Shown here: positions 1 to 8,937 of the stretch, piece by piece | Numbering within the stretch: position 1 is the first letter of the stretch | Layout: each line of letters begins with the position of its first letter | Source of the DNA: Actinomadura_E scrupuli | Lineage (GTDB): Bacteria > Actinomycetota > Actinomycetes > Streptosporangiales > Streptosporangiaceae | Assembly: GCF_050971785.1 (NCBI RefSeq) | Contig: NZ_JBPCCU010000009.1 | Coordinates: forward strand, 1 to 64,000 | Length of the DNA stretch: 64,000 nucleotides | Reading direction: 5' to 3' | Notes under the pieces: model-generated | Told to the model about the DNA's origin: nothing | Database searches by the model: none | Seen by the model: the letters and a program-made list of their open reading frames with translations, nothing else | Position numbers and translations under genes: made by a program

Positions 1-44
1 GCGAGCTGCACATCCAACCCGCCCGTGATCTCGTCGTCGTTCAC
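1..44 (-). CDS. Start of an unidentified gene, cut by the window edge
   Basis: A GTG codon at 44 reading leftward opens a frame VNDDEITGGLDVQL that runs off the window. A good ribosome binding site (GGAAGG) lies 6-7 bases upstream of it at about 51-56, which is the main reason to call a start here. Too few residues are visible to assign a family. It is divergent from the HAD gene, with about 130 bases between the two starts. Confidence 0.35.
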   Translation of the reverse strand, partial: MNDDEITGGLDVQL

Positions 45-172
45 TGGTGATCCTTCCCAGCCAGAGCATCCGCTCCAGCCTTCCGGATCACCGCCCCACA
101 CACACGATCTTTATGACACTCCCGGGGTCAGTCCCATCTGATGCTTGACGGTCGGGGTCGTAGGCTTTTCGC

Positions 173-832
173 ATGATCAGGGCTGTGGTGTTCGATGTCG
201 GTGAGTGTCTGGTGGATGAGACCCGGGAGTACGGGACCTGGGCTGATTGGCTGGGTGTTCCCCGGCACACGTTCGCTTCGGTGTTCGGCGCTGTGATCGC
301 GAAGGGCTTGGACTACCGGGAGACGTTCCAGGTTTTCCGGCCGGGGTTCGATCTGACGCAGGAACGGGAGAAGCGGGCTGCGGCCGGCAAGCCGGAGTGG
401 TTCGGCGAAGCCGACTTGTACCCGGATGTGCGTACCGCGCTGGGCAAGCTGCGTGCCGATGGGCTGTGGGTGGGCATTGCGGGCAACCAGACCGTGCGTG
501 CGGGCGGGCTCCTGCGGGGCTTGGATCTCCCCTCGGACATGATCGCGACGTCGGATGACTGGGGGGTGTCCAAGCCGGATCCGGGGTTCTTCTCCTGTGT
601 GGTTGACGCGACTCCGTACAGCGCGGGGGAGATTCTGTATGTCGGGGATCGGCTCGATAACGATGTCCGGCCGGCGGCCGAGGTCGGGCTTGAGACCGCT
701 CTGATCCGGCGTGGTCCGTGGGGCATTATCCAGCGTGATGACCCTGAGGCTGATCGGGTGCCGACGATGCGCATCGACTCGTTGGCGGAGTTGCCGGGGC
801 GGGTCGCGGAGTTCAACGCTGCAACGCGTTGA
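173..832 (+). CDS. HAD-superfamily hydrolase
   Basis: A 219-residue cytoplasmic phosphatase-like protein of the haloacid dehalogenase superfamily. Motif I is FDVGECLVD at residues 7-15, with nucleophile Asp8; the usual second acid (DxD) is Gly, a variant frequent in actinobacterial HADs with a DVGET motif. The motif III lysine is in SKPDPGFF near residue 134 and motif IV is GDRLDND near 159. The helical cap lies between about 20 and 90. The substrate cannot be predicted; small phosphosugars or nucleotides are typical for the superfamily. The ATG start follows an intergenic space shared with a divergent gene. The 3' end overlaps the convergent regulator fragment by about 20 bases. Confidence 0.88.
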   Translation: MIRAVVFDVGECLVDETREYGTWADWLGVPRHTFASVFGAVIAKGLDYRETFQVFRPGFDLTQEREKRAAAGKPEWFGEADLYPDVRTALGKLRADGLWVGIAGNQTVRAGGLLRGLDLPSDMIATSDDWGVSKPDPGFFSCVVDATPYSAGEILYVGDRLDNDVRPAAEVGLETALIRRGPWGIIQRDDPEADRVPTMRIDSLAELPGRVAEFNAATR

Positions 833-1650
833 GCGTGGTGCTCCACCCGTACAGGCGGTCATCGAGGCGGCGTACACAGTCGCGGTCGGCGAAGGGTTGC
901 AGGGAGCGCCGTACGCCGGTCACGCGTTCCATGCCGGTGGCGTACCAGGTGAGTTCGAGCTGGTCTAGCGCCTGCTCGGCGTAGGCACACGCCTCTTCCG
1001 GGTTGGCGGCTGCGGTTTCGACGGCGGCGAGATCAGCCAGGACGACGGCCCGTTGTTTCCCGTCGCCTTCGCGCAACGCCTCAAGGACACCGGTGAGGGT
1101 CTCGCGGGCCTGGACCAGGTGGCCGGCCTCAAGCTGGGTGTTGCCCTTGAACGCGGCGAGACGGACCGGGGTGAACCAGTCGAACCATTCCGGTGAGCTG
1201 TGCTCGCTGCCTTCCGCGAGCACGTCTTCCCCGTGGCCGATCAGGCGCAGCGCCTCGCGAGTGTGACCGCACCGGGTTTCGCATTCGGCCTCGACCGCGT
1301 CCAGCCAGGCGAGGAATTCTGCGGCCGCCGGCCCACGGCGGGCGTAGGTGCGGGCGGCTCGCATCCGCTCGGCAGCCTCTTCGCGTCGTCCGGCCCAGCC
1401 GGGGATGAACGCGGCGTGTGCGAGGATCGCCGCGCCAAGCGGTGAGTCGTCGGCTTCCCCCGCTGCCTGCAACGCCCGGACATAGGTGGCATCCGCGTCG
1501 TCGGGCTGGCGCAGGTCGAAGAACTCGATACGCCCGGCCAACAGCAGCGACTCGGCAAGTGCGGCGGCGAGGATGCGGCGGGCGACGCCGTTGGTCTCCG
1601 AGAGCAGATGGGTGCCGAGGCGCCTCCAGGCCGTCCGCCCGGCCATGATC
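813..1650 (-). pseudogene. C-terminal part of an XRE-type regulator with TPR-like repeats, 5' end lost
   Basis: The readable frame gives about 275 residues of helical, Ala/Glu-rich TPR-like sequence (for example AILAHAAFIPGWAGRREEAA and EACAYAEQALDQLE) ending in NALQR. Actinobacteria encode many regulators of about 400 residues with an N-terminal Cro/CI helix-turn-helix and such a tail. Here no helix-turn-helix is present: homology stops near 1640, exactly where integrase-like sequence begins on the other strand. The reading frame itself is intact, so a shortened protein could be made, but an upstream promoter and RBS are not visible. I infer that insertion of the neighbouring element removed the 5' end. 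Confidence 0.6.
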
Positions 1651-2456
1651 ACCAAGCTCTACCGTGACCTCCTCAAGACTGGTGGGACGGACGGTAAGCC
1701 CCTCGTCCACCGTGCTGCGTACCATGCCATTCTCCGCAAAGCCTTCGGGGATGCCGTCCTGGTCGACGAGCTGATCCCGAACAACCCGGTTGACCGGGCC
1801 AAACGACCCAAGGGACAGCTCCGCGAGCCAGGGAGCGTCTGGACTCCGGCACAACTACGGACGTTTCTGTCGGCCTTCTCCCACCTGGCCGCCTACACCG
1901 GGGCCCGGCGCGGGGAGCTGCTCAACCTCCGCTGGTCGAACCTCGACCTCGACGGACTCCGGATCACCATCACCGGGTCGACAGGGGTGATCGGCGGTGA
2001 GCGAATCGAAGGAACGACCAAGAGCGGCCGGTCCCGGGTCGTGACCATTGACGAGGAGACCGTGATCATCCTCAAGGCACACCGCAAGGCCCGAGCGGCC
2101 GATCAGCTCTTGGCCGGGGAAGAGTGGCACGGTGCCAAGGACGGATACGTGTTCGCAACCGGCTGAGGTGATCCGATCCACCCGGACTCGGTCGGCTGGC
2201 TGATGACGAAGACCATCCGGGCCCGCAACGCAGCCGAGGAAGAGCCTGCAGAGCCGCTCCCCACGCCCGCGTCCATGATCTACGCCATATCCACGCGACC
2301 ACGCTCCTGCTGGCGGGAGTGCCCGTCCATGTCGTCGCCGCGAGGCTCGGCCATGCGGACCCGGCGATCACGCTCCGGGTCTATGCCCATGTGATCCGGT
2401 CCGCTGAGGTAGCGGCCGCCGAGGTCTTCGCGCGGGTCATGGCGGAGTCCGCGTAG
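1645..2456 (+). pseudogene. Degenerate tyrosine recombinase (phage/ICE integrase)
   Basis: Catalytic-domain sequence of a tyrosine integrase. YTGARRGELLNLRWSNLDLD carries the first catalytic Arg. After an in-frame TGA at 2164-2166 (probably a former Trp codon) and a frameshift near 2260, the rest continues as HDLRHIHATTLLLAGVPVH and ARLGHADPAITLRVYAHV, containing the HxxR and catalytic Tyr boxes, and stops at 2456. The N-terminal arm-binding domain is missing; the visible part begins at ITKLYRDLLKTGG. The gene lies just beyond the 3' end of tRNA-Thr, the typical place for an integrase. Two GTTAGCAA repeats (2461, 2473) follow the stop and may be arm-type sites. It is a remnant, not an active enzyme. 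Confidence 0.85.
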
Positions 2457-2479
2457 CCCTGTTAGCAAGCCCGTTAGCA

Positions 2480-2512
2480 AAAGGCCCCTTGCGAAGATCG
2501 CAAGGGGCCTTT
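2480..2512. terminator. Perfect 14-bp stem hairpin between integrase remnant and tRNA-Thr
   Basis: Arms AAAGGCCCCTTGCG and CGCAAGGGGCCTTT flank a five-base loop AAGAT. With A-rich and T-rich edges it can act in both directions, ending tRNA-Thr transcription (leftward) and integrase transcription (rightward). Confidence 0.75.
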
Positions 2513-2520
2513 GAGCTGGG

Positions 2521-2593
2521 AGCCGCCTATCGGAATCGAACCGATGACCTATTCATTACGAGTGAATCGCTCTGCCGACTGAGCTAAGGCGGC
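2521..2593 (-). tRNA. tRNA-Thr (anticodon CGT)
   Basis: The 73-nt cloverleaf reads on the minus strand: acceptor GCCGCCT/AGGCGGC, D stem GCTC/GAGC, anticodon stem ATTCA/TGAAT around loop CTCGTAA (anticodon CGT), and T stem ATCGG/CCGAT around TTCGATT. The discriminator base is T and CCA is not encoded. Its 3' end points at the integrase remnant, so it was probably the attachment site of that element. Confidence 0.95.
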
Positions 2594-2659
2594 CAGCCGT
2601 CCGGGGACAGCGGCATGAAGTCTACCGGGTCCGGGCACCTCTCCGCTCACGCCCGGTGG

Positions 2660-4177
2660 TCACCGGCAGAGGGTGTTCTTCTCGGGTGGTTTGCCGGCCG
2701 TCAGGTAGGTCTCGACCGCGCTGCTGATGCAGGGATTGCCCTGCAGGTAGGCGGTGTGGCCGTCGGCGTCGAAGCTGAGCAGGACTCCGGAGCTGAGCTC
2801 CGACGCCAGCCCCTTGGCCCATTCGTAGGGTGTGGCGGGGTCACGGGTCGTACCGACCACGACGATGGGCGGGGCACCGGTCGCGGCCAGCGGGCGGGGT
2901 TGCTCGGTGGTCCGGACCGGCCAGTATCCGCAGGTCAGGGTGCTCCAAACGATGAAGGGGCCGAAGCGCGGTGCGACCTTCTTGGCCTCGTCGGCCTGCC
3001 GCTGGAAGGAGGCGACGTCGTGGGCGAAGGGCTTGTCGATGCAGTTGACGGCGTTGTTGGCCTCCATCAGGTTGGTGTAGGTGCCGTCGGGCTTGCGCTC
3101 CACCTGCTCGTCGGCACTGGCCAGCAGGCTGGTGCCGTCGCCGTTCTTGATCGCTTGGGTGAGGGCCAGCCGCAGGAACGGCCACAGCTGCTTCACGTAG
3201 AGCGGCTGGGCGATACCGAGCGCGACGATCGCCTCGTTGATGGTGCGGCCGTCGCCGGTGCCGTTGCGCAGCGGGGTCCTGTCCGCCCGGGCCAGCAGGG
3301 CCGACACCTGGGCCAGTGCGTCGTCCACGGAGCCGGTGCCCAGCGGGCAGTTCGGCTTCTTCACGCAGTCGGCGGCGAAGGCGCGTAGGGCACGCTCGAA
3401 GCCCTTGGCCTGCTCGATGTTGACCTGTTCGGCGGTCAGCTTGGGGTCCACCGCGCCGTCGAGCACCATGGCCCGGATGTTCCTGGGGAACTGCTCGGCG
3501 TAGAAGGCACCGAGGTAGGTGCCGTACGAGGCTCCGTAGTAGGTCAGCTTCTGGTCGCCGAGCACCGCGCGCAGGATGTCGATGTCCCGCGCGGCGTCGA
3601 CGGTGCCCACGTGCGGCAGCAGGCGGCCGGAGTCGGTCTGGCAGCCGTTGGCGAACTTCCTGCTGACCGCGGCGATCTGGTTCACCTCGGCCTGGTCGTC
3701 GGGCGAGGTGTCGGTGGCGAAGTACTGGTCGAGTTCCTTGGGGCTCAGGCAGCGCACCGGGTCGCTCTGCCCGACCCCGCGCGGGTCGAAGCCCACGAGG
3801 TCGAAGCGGTCGCGGAGCGAGGTGCCGAAGGCCCGGGCGGCGTTGCGGACGAACTCGACGCCGGAGCCGCCGGGACCGCCCGGGTTGGTGACCAGGGAGC
3901 CGATCCGCTCGGCGCGTTTGCGTGCGGGTAGCCGGATGACCTTGAGCTTCAGCTCACCGGTCGTGGGTTTGGCGTAGTCGAGCGGCACGCGTACGTCCGC
4001 GCACTGGAAGCCGTCCTTACAGTCGGTCCAGGTCGGATGCTGCCCGTAGAACTGCTCCAGGCCCGCCGGTCCCCGCTCTGACGCCTTGGCCGAACCGCCC
4101 GGCTCCTGCCCGCCCGTGCAGGCGGTCGCAGCCAGCGCGGCGGCGGCGATCATGGCCACCGTAGGAAGTGCCCTCAC
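2660..4177 (-). CDS. Secreted alpha/beta hydrolase, tripeptidyl aminopeptidase (TAP) family lipoprotein
   Basis: A 505-residue exported protease of the SlpD/SlpE/TAP type. A signal peptide ends in a lipobox (LAATAC) near residue 20, so it should be lipid-anchored outside the membrane. Oxyanion-side motif NPGGPGGSG is near 98, the nucleophile Ser is in GASYG near 218, the acid is in TTRDPATP near 440, and the catalytic His is in DGHTAYL near 470. Four or more cysteines in the mature part fit extracellular disulfides. Family members remove tripeptides from the N termini of peptides and propeptides. It stands alone, transcribed away from the MarR gene. The 190-base gap between the two holds no gene. 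Confidence 0.9.
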   Translation of the reverse strand: MRALPTVAMIAAAALAATACTGGQEPGGSAKASERGPAGLEQFYGQHPTWTDCKDGFQCADVRVPLDYAKPTTGELKLKVIRLPARKRAERIGSLVTNPGGPGGSGVEFVRNAARAFGTSLRDRFDLVGFDPRGVGQSDPVRCLSPKELDQYFATDTSPDDQAEVNQIAAVSRKFANGCQTDSGRLLPHVGTVDAARDIDILRAVLGDQKLTYYGASYGTYLGAFYAEQFPRNIRAMVLDGAVDPKLTAEQVNIEQAKGFERALRAFAADCVKKPNCPLGTGSVDDALAQVSALLARADRTPLRNGTGDGRTINEAIVALGIAQPLYVKQLWPFLRLALTQAIKNGDGTSLLASADEQVERKPDGTYTNLMEANNAVNCIDKPFAHDVASFQRQADEAKKVAPRFGPFIVWSTLTCGYWPVRTTEQPRPLAATGAPPIVVVGTTRDPATPYEWAKGLASELSSGVLLSFDADGHTAYLQGNPCISSAVETYLTAGKPPEKNTLCR

Positions 4178-4367
4178 CCTGACCCCGTCTCGTCATACCC
4201 GCATGCGCGGCGCGCACTTCGAGGGACATTCCCTGTGTGCGTCCCCATATTCGTACGCTCGTCGGCGAAGGGCCAGCACTACGGGTAGGCATTCCATTAC
4301 AGAATAGGACAGAAGATGACATCTTTCTGTTCTGGCGGCGGAGGCGGCGCGTGACGGGGTGCCGGGC

Positions 4368-4787
4368 TCACACCCTGGCCATCCGGGCGAGCCACTCCCG
4401 GACGACCTCGCGTTGATCGTCGGTGAAGGCCGCTTCGAGCTCGTCCTCACGACGGGTGACCGCGGGCCGGGCCTCCTCCAGCCGGCGGCGGCCCAGCTCG
4501 GTGAGGCTGAGCTGCTGGGTGCGCCGGTCGCGGGGGTGCGGACCGCGCATGATCAGGCCGTCCCGCTCCAGCCCCACGAGGAGCTCGTTGGCGGACTGCC
4601 GCGAGCTGGAGACGGCTCGCCCGACATCGGCGTTGGAGCAGCCCGGGTGGTCCTCGACGATGATCAACGTCGCGTACTGCGCCACGGAGAGCCCGTGCAC
4701 CCTCAGCTCCGCCTCGATCGCCGACCGCATGCTCAACCAGGCCTGCCGGACCAGGAAGCTCAGCGATCCGCCCTGAAACTCGCTCAC
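4368..4787 (-). CDS. MarR-family transcriptional regulator
   Basis: A winged-helix dimeric repressor of about 139 residues. The order is an N-terminal dimerisation helix (SLSFLVRQAWLSMRSAIEAE), a recognition region (NADVGRAVSSSRQSANELLVGLE) and the wing with the conserved DRRTQQLSLTELGRR. I chose GTG at 4787 (VSEFQGG), because residues further upstream look unlike the family. The ATG at 4925 would also leave only 29 bases before the divergent response regulator gene and would place the 11-bp repeat array inside the gene. It may control itself or the neighbouring two-component genes; the ligand is unknown. Confidence 0.82.
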   Translation of the reverse strand: MSEFQGGSLSFLVRQAWLSMRSAIEAELRVHGLSVAQYATLIIVEDHPGCSNADVGRAVSSSRQSANELLVGLERDGLIMRGPHPRDRRTQQLSLTELGRRRLEEARPAVTRREDELEAAFTDDQREVVREWLARMARV

Positions 4788-4856
4788 AGGATCCACGCTC
4801 TCACAGCCCGGCGAACGAGAGGCCGTCACGAGGCGAACGCCGGCCCGGCCTGGGGA

Positions 4857-4906
4857 TGAGACGGACGTCAGGCCCGGATGAGAAGTGCCTGAGAACAGGC
4901 TGAACA
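4857..4906 (+). promoter_or_regulatory. Five-step 11-bp direct-repeat array, likely response-regulator operator
   Basis: Hexamers TGAGAC (4857), TCAGGC (4868), TGAGAA (4879), TGAGAA (4890) and TGAACA (4901) begin exactly 11 bases apart. One helical turn per half-site is how OmpR/PhoB-type regulators bind. The array lies 49-98 bases before the response regulator start and between it and the MarR gene, so autoregulation is likely. Matching arrays occur at 10888, 10934 and 18449. Confidence 0.65.
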
Positions 4907-4954
4907 GGGCCGTCCGAGCAGGCATGACGGGCCGGACGTGGTTAGCGTGGACGC

Positions 4955-5683
4955 ATGGACGCTCATGACCCGCCGGATCGGCGCGCCCGCATCCTGGTCG
5001 TGGACGACGAGCCCGCGGTCCGGGAGTCCCTGACGAGCAGCCTCACCTTCGAGGGGTACGAGGTCGTCGAGGCCTCGGACGGGGTCGAGGCGCTCGAGCG
5101 GGTGGCGGAGGCCGAGCCCGACCTGGTCGTGCTGGACGTGCTGATGCCCCGGATGGACGGCCTGACGACCTGCCGCCGGCTGCGCACCGGCGGGTCCATG
5201 CTGCCGGTGCTGATGCTGACCGCCCGCGACATGGTGGGCGACCGGGTCACCGGTCTGGACGCGGGGGCCGACGACTATCTGGTCAAGCCCTTCGAGCTGG
5301 ACGAGCTGCTGGCGCGCATCCGGGCGCTGTTGCGGCGCAGCACGCGTACGTCGGCCCCGGCCTCGGGCGATCCGGAGGAGTACGCCTTCGACGGCCTGAC
5401 CATGAACGTCCGTACCCGTGAGGTGTCCCGGGAGTCCAGGCCGCTGGAGCTCACCCGGACCGAGTACATGCTGCTGGAGATGTTCCTGCTGCACCCCCGC
5501 CAGGTGCTGACCCGTGAGCAGATCCTGGAGACGGTGTGGGGGTTCGACTTCGAGCCGGCCTCCAACTCCCTCGACGTGTACGTGATGTACCTGCGGAGGA
5601 AGACCGAGATCGACGGGCTGCCCCGGCTGATCCACACCGTACGCGGCGTGGGCTACGTGCTCCGCTCGGCGGCGGCGTCGTGA
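4955..5683 (+). CDS. OmpR/PhoB-family response regulator (MprA-like)
   Basis: A 242-residue two-domain regulator. The receiver domain (about 12-125) has the acidic pair Asp17/Asp18, phospho-acceptor Asp61 (LDVLMPRMDG), Thr89 and Lys111 (VKPFE). The winged-helix DNA-binding domain (about 145-240) carries RPLELTRTEYMLLEMFLLHP and a recognition helix ending NSLDVYVMYLRRK. Its stop overlaps the GTG start of the histidine kinase by four bases (GTGA), so the two are translationally coupled. Sequence and pairing resemble the MprA/MprB envelope-stress systems of actinobacteria. I infer that it controls the promoters carrying the 11-bp TGAGAA repeats in this window. Confidence 0.93.
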   Translation: MDAHDPPDRRARILVVDDEPAVRESLTSSLTFEGYEVVEASDGVEALERVAEAEPDLVVLDVLMPRMDGLTTCRRLRTGGSMLPVLMLTARDMVGDRVTGLDAGADDYLVKPFELDELLARIRALLRRSTRTSAPASGDPEEYAFDGLTMNVRTREVSRESRPLELTRTEYMLLEMFLLHPRQVLTREQILETVWGFDFEPASNSLDVYVMYLRRKTEIDGLPRLIHTVRGVGYVLRSAAAS

Positions 5684-7116
5684 CCAGGCGGCTGACGCTG
5701 CGTGCCCGGCTGGCCCTGCTGGTCGCGCTGGCCGTGGCCGTGGCGGTCGCCGCCTGCGCCACCGTCAGCTGGTTCCTGGTACGGAGCGAGCTCTACAACG
5801 AACTCGACCACCGCCTGCGCGCCACCAGTGACCGGGTGAACAGGCCGCCCGGCGACTTCAGGCCGGACCACGACCCGATGTCCATGCAAGTGGCGGAGGC
5901 GGTACGGAACTGCACCGCCAAGCCCACCAGCGCCCCTGCCACGTTCGGGCCACCGCCGGGCTACACGTTCACGCAGGTGCTGAAGGCCGACGGGACGCCC
6001 TGCACCATCCCCGGCGGCGGTGCGCTGGAGGTGACCGAGGAGGATCGCGAGGTCGCCGCCGGCCGGCGCGACGAAGCCGTGCACGACGGCGCCGGCCTCG
6101 CCCCCGACAGCGGGGATCGGGTCCCGGTGCGCATCATGACCCGGCGGCTCCGCGGATCCGGGGTGGCAGTCTCCTTCGCGCTCCCCGTCAACCAGGTCGA
6201 GGGGCCGCTGGGCACGCTGGCGCTCATGCTCATCTCGGTGTCCGCCCTGGGCGTCCTGCTCTCCGCGCTGGCCGGTCTCATGATCGCTCGCGCCTCCCTG
6301 AAGCCGGTGGACCGGCTGACCGACGTGGTGGAGCACATCGCCCGCACCGAGGACCTGGACACCGCCATCCCGATCGAGGGCACCGACGAGATCGCCCGGC
6401 TCAGCCGGTCGTTCAACACCATGACCACGGCGCTGGTCAGCTCCCGGGACCACCAGCAACGTCTGATCGCCGACGCCGGCCACGAGCTGCGCACGCCGCT
6501 CACCAGCATGCGCACCAACATCGACCTGCTGATGCGCAGCGAGTCGACCGGCCGGGCCCTGCCACCCGAGACCCGGGCCAAGCTGCTGGTCAGCGTCAAG
6601 GCCCAGATGCTGGAGCTGTCCAGCCTGGTGGGCGACCTGCTGGAGCTGGCGCGGCAGGACGAGACACAGCGGCCCAAGCAGATCGTCCCGCTGCACGACG
6701 TGGTCGGCCAGGCGGTGGAACGGGCCCGGCTGCGCGGCCTGGGCCACGGCCTGCGGCTGGAGGCCTCCGTCGAGCCGTGGTACGTGCACGGCGACCCGGG
6801 CTCGCTGGAGCGCGCGGTGGTCAACCTGCTCGACAACGCCGTGAAGTTCAGCCCGCCGGGCGGCGCCGTGGACGTACGCCTGCACAAGGGCGAGCTCACC
6901 GTGCGAGACCACGGACCGGGCATACCGGACGAGGAACTGCCCCACGTCTTCGAGCGTTTCTGGCGCTCCCCCTCGGCCCGCAGCCTGCCCGGCTCGGGGC
7001 TGGGCCTGTCGATCGTGCACCGGGTCGCCGGTGAGTCCGGCGGCACGGTACGGCTCGCACCGGCCCCCGGCGGTGGCACCGTCGCCTCGCTGACCCTCCC
7101 GGGCAGCTCCGAGTAG
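5680..7116 (+). CDS. HAMP-containing sensor histidine kinase (MprB-like)
   Basis: A 478-residue membrane sensor kinase. TM1 is at about 8-35, an extracellular domain at about 36-175 has two cysteines (NCTAK, TPCTI) that could form a disulfide, TM2 is at about 178-205, and then a HAMP domain. The HisKA box ADAGHELRTPL has phospho-acceptor His268. The ATPase boxes are N (NLLDNAVKFSPP), G1 (DHGPGIPDEELPHVFERF) and G2 (GSGLGLSIVHRV). The GTG at 5680 overlaps the regulator stop and is preferred over an in-frame start further upstream because it begins the normal basic N-terminus and TM1. It should phosphorylate the 4955 regulator; the stimulus is unknown. Confidence 0.93.
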   Translation: MTRRLTLRARLALLVALAVAVAVAACATVSWFLVRSELYNELDHRLRATSDRVNRPPGDFRPDHDPMSMQVAEAVRNCTAKPTSAPATFGPPPGYTFTQVLKADGTPCTIPGGGALEVTEEDREVAAGRRDEAVHDGAGLAPDSGDRVPVRIMTRRLRGSGVAVSFALPVNQVEGPLGTLALMLISVSALGVLLSALAGLMIARASLKPVDRLTDVVEHIARTEDLDTAIPIEGTDEIARLSRSFNTMTTALVSSRDHQQRLIADAGHELRTPLTSMRTNIDLLMRSESTGRALPPETRAKLLVSVKAQMLELSSLVGDLLELARQDETQRPKQIVPLHDVVGQAVERARLRGLGHGLRLEASVEPWYVHGDPGSLERAVVNLLDNAVKFSPPGGAVDVRLHKGELTVRDHGPGIPDEELPHVFERFWRSPSARSLPGSGLGLSIVHRVAGESGGTVRLAPAPGGGTVASLTLPGSSE

Positions 7117-7249
7117 CCGCACAGCTCCGCGCGGCCGGCGACCCGGGCCCTGAAAGGCCCGCCGGAACCGGCCCGGGACGCGCGACCGGCGACGCCCCGG
7201 CCGGAGGGAGCACCTGCCCGGCCAGGGCGTCACGTCCAACCGGCCGGCG

Positions 7250-7855
7250 TCAGCCGGGCGGGCCTCCGCCCGGGGTGCCACCGGTCTGCGGGCCAGTGCG
7301 CGGCGAGCCGCCGCCTTCGCTGACGGTGGTGGCGGTGATCGTGCCGTTCTCACCGGTGGATCCCTGGACGGTGACGGCGGAGCCGGAGGCGAGGTCCTTG
7401 GCCGAACCGCTCCGGGAGACCTTGACCTTGGTGGACCCGTCGGTGGCGACCTTGACGGTCCTCCCGTCCGTGGTCCGCAGATAGATCGTCTTTCCGTCGA
7501 TCCTCTGTACGGTGCCGACCGTGAGGTCACCGGCGGTGCCGGCACCGTTCTGCGGGCCGCCGGTCCCGGTACGGGCACCGGCCCCTCCGGCGGCCGAGAC
7601 GCCGGGCGGTACCGCGGGGTCACCGCCCCAGAGCCGGTCGGCCTGGATGCCCCCGGTGAAGCCGATCACGGCCAGGATCGCGGCGCCCAGGTACACGGCC
7701 GGGCCCGGCGCCATCGCCCGGGGCGGTCTCGCCGCCAGATCGGCCTCCAGGTCACCGTCGAACGGTGACGTGGCGAGCAGGTCCGCACCCTCCGCCTCGT
7801 CCTCGCTCCCCGGCAGGTTCACGGGGACCGGCTTGCGCCGCCGGATGTTCTTCAC
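7250..7855 (-). CDS. Single-pass membrane protein with DUF5666-like extracytoplasmic domain
   Basis: 201 residues: a cytoplasmic acidic N-terminus, one TM (about 48-70, VYLGAAILAVIGFTGGIQ), a Gly/Ala-rich linker, then a small beta domain (about 108-175) reading TVGTVQRIDGKTIYLRT and similar to DUF5666 beta-barrel segments, then a Gly/Pro-rich tail. It is the last gene of the exporter operon, 64 bases after the permease, and shares the PGGG-type tail with the membrane fusion protein of the same operon. A role as an accessory envelope subunit of the exporter is inferred from position only. Confidence 0.72.
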   Translation of the reverse strand: MKNIRRRKPVPVNLPGSEDEAEGADLLATSPFDGDLEADLAARPPRAMAPGPAVYLGAAILAVIGFTGGIQADRLWGGDPAVPPGVSAAGGAGARTGTGGPQNGAGTAGDLTVGTVQRIDGKTIYLRTTDGRTVKVATDGSTKVKVSRSGSAKDLASGSAVTVQGSTGENGTITATTVSEGGGSPRTGPQTGGTPGGGPPG

Positions 7856-7919
7856 TCTGTCCCTCCTTGCTGTGCGTACTGCCGCTGCGTACTGCCGCTG
7901 TGCGTACTGGCGCCGGCGC

Positions 7920-8937
7920 TCACTGATGCCGCAGTGCTTCGATCGGGCGCAGCCTGGCGGCGCGGCCGGCGGGGTAGCCGCCGAAGAACAGCCCGATCGC
8001 CACTGAGACCCCGAGGGCGAGGGCGACCGAGGACGGGACGATCACCGGTTGGATGCCGGCGATCCGGAAGAGCCCGCCGGCCAGCCCGATGGCGACGCCG
8101 AGGACGCCGCCGACGAGGCTGAGCACGGTGGCCTCGGCGATGAACTGGCCGAGGATCGCGCCCTTGGGTGCGCCGATGGCCTTGCGGATGCCTATCTCCC
8201 GGGTCCGCTCGGTGACGGTCACCAGCATGATGTTGGTGATCCCGATCCCGCCCACCAGCAGGCTGATCGCCGCCACCGCGCCCAGCAGGACCGTGAACGT
8301 CCGGCTGGAGTCGGCCACCGTCGACTGCAGGCTCGCCGAATTGAGGATCTGGAAGTCCGCAGCCGCCGAGCCGCTGATGCCGTGCCGCTGGTCGAGGATC
8401 GCGGTCACCTCCGACTGCGCCGCGTCGACCGTGGTGGAGCCGGTGGCGGAGACCAGGATCTGGTCGAGCCCGCCATAGCCGGTGATGCTCTGCCGCACCG
8501 CCGACAGCGGCGCGATCGCCACGTCGTCGGCGTCCTGGAAGCCCGAGGAGGACGCGCCCGACTCCTTGAGCACTCCGGAGACGGTGAACAGGACCCCACC
8601 GACGTTGACCTGCCTGCCGACCGGAGTCACGGTGCCGAACAGCTCCGTGGCGACCGTGCTGCCGATGACCACGACCTTGCGTCCACTGGCGACGTCGTCC
8701 TGGGTGAAGGCCGTTCCCGTGGCGACGAGCCTGTCGGAGGCCTCGAAGTACGAGGCGTACGTGCCGATGAACTGGCCGATGGCATGGCTGGTACCGGAGT
8801 ACGTGGTGGTCACCGACGAGGCGGTGACCACCGGGGAGGCGCTCTTCACCGAGGGCGCGGCGGCGGGCGAGGCGACTGCGCAGCTTGTTCGCGGTGAGGC
8901 CGCGCAGCGCGAACCTCACGATCTCCACGGGGCTCAT
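7920..8937 (-). pseudogene. MacB/FtsX-type ABC transporter permease, broken by internal deletion and frameshift
   Basis: The start SPVEIVRFALRGLTANKLRS at 8937 is the normal N-terminal amphipathic part of MacB-like permeases. The next expected segment (TM1 and the first part of the extracytoplasmic domain, roughly 60-80 residues) is absent, and the frame changes near 8885. From there the second frame reads PAAAPSVKSASPVVTASSV and continues normally through the MacB core domain and three C-terminal TMs (LLGAVAAISLLVGGIGITNI, EIGIRKAIGA, then two more). A protein started at the internal GTG (8849) would lack TM1. The rest of the operon is intact, so either the loss is recent or the assembly is wrong here. 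Confidence 0.75.

Noticed and set aside
5653..7623. A 656-codon minus-strand frame opposite the histidine kinase
   Set aside because: It overlaps the whole kinase gene, whose motifs are all intact on the + strand, and has no recognisable domain.
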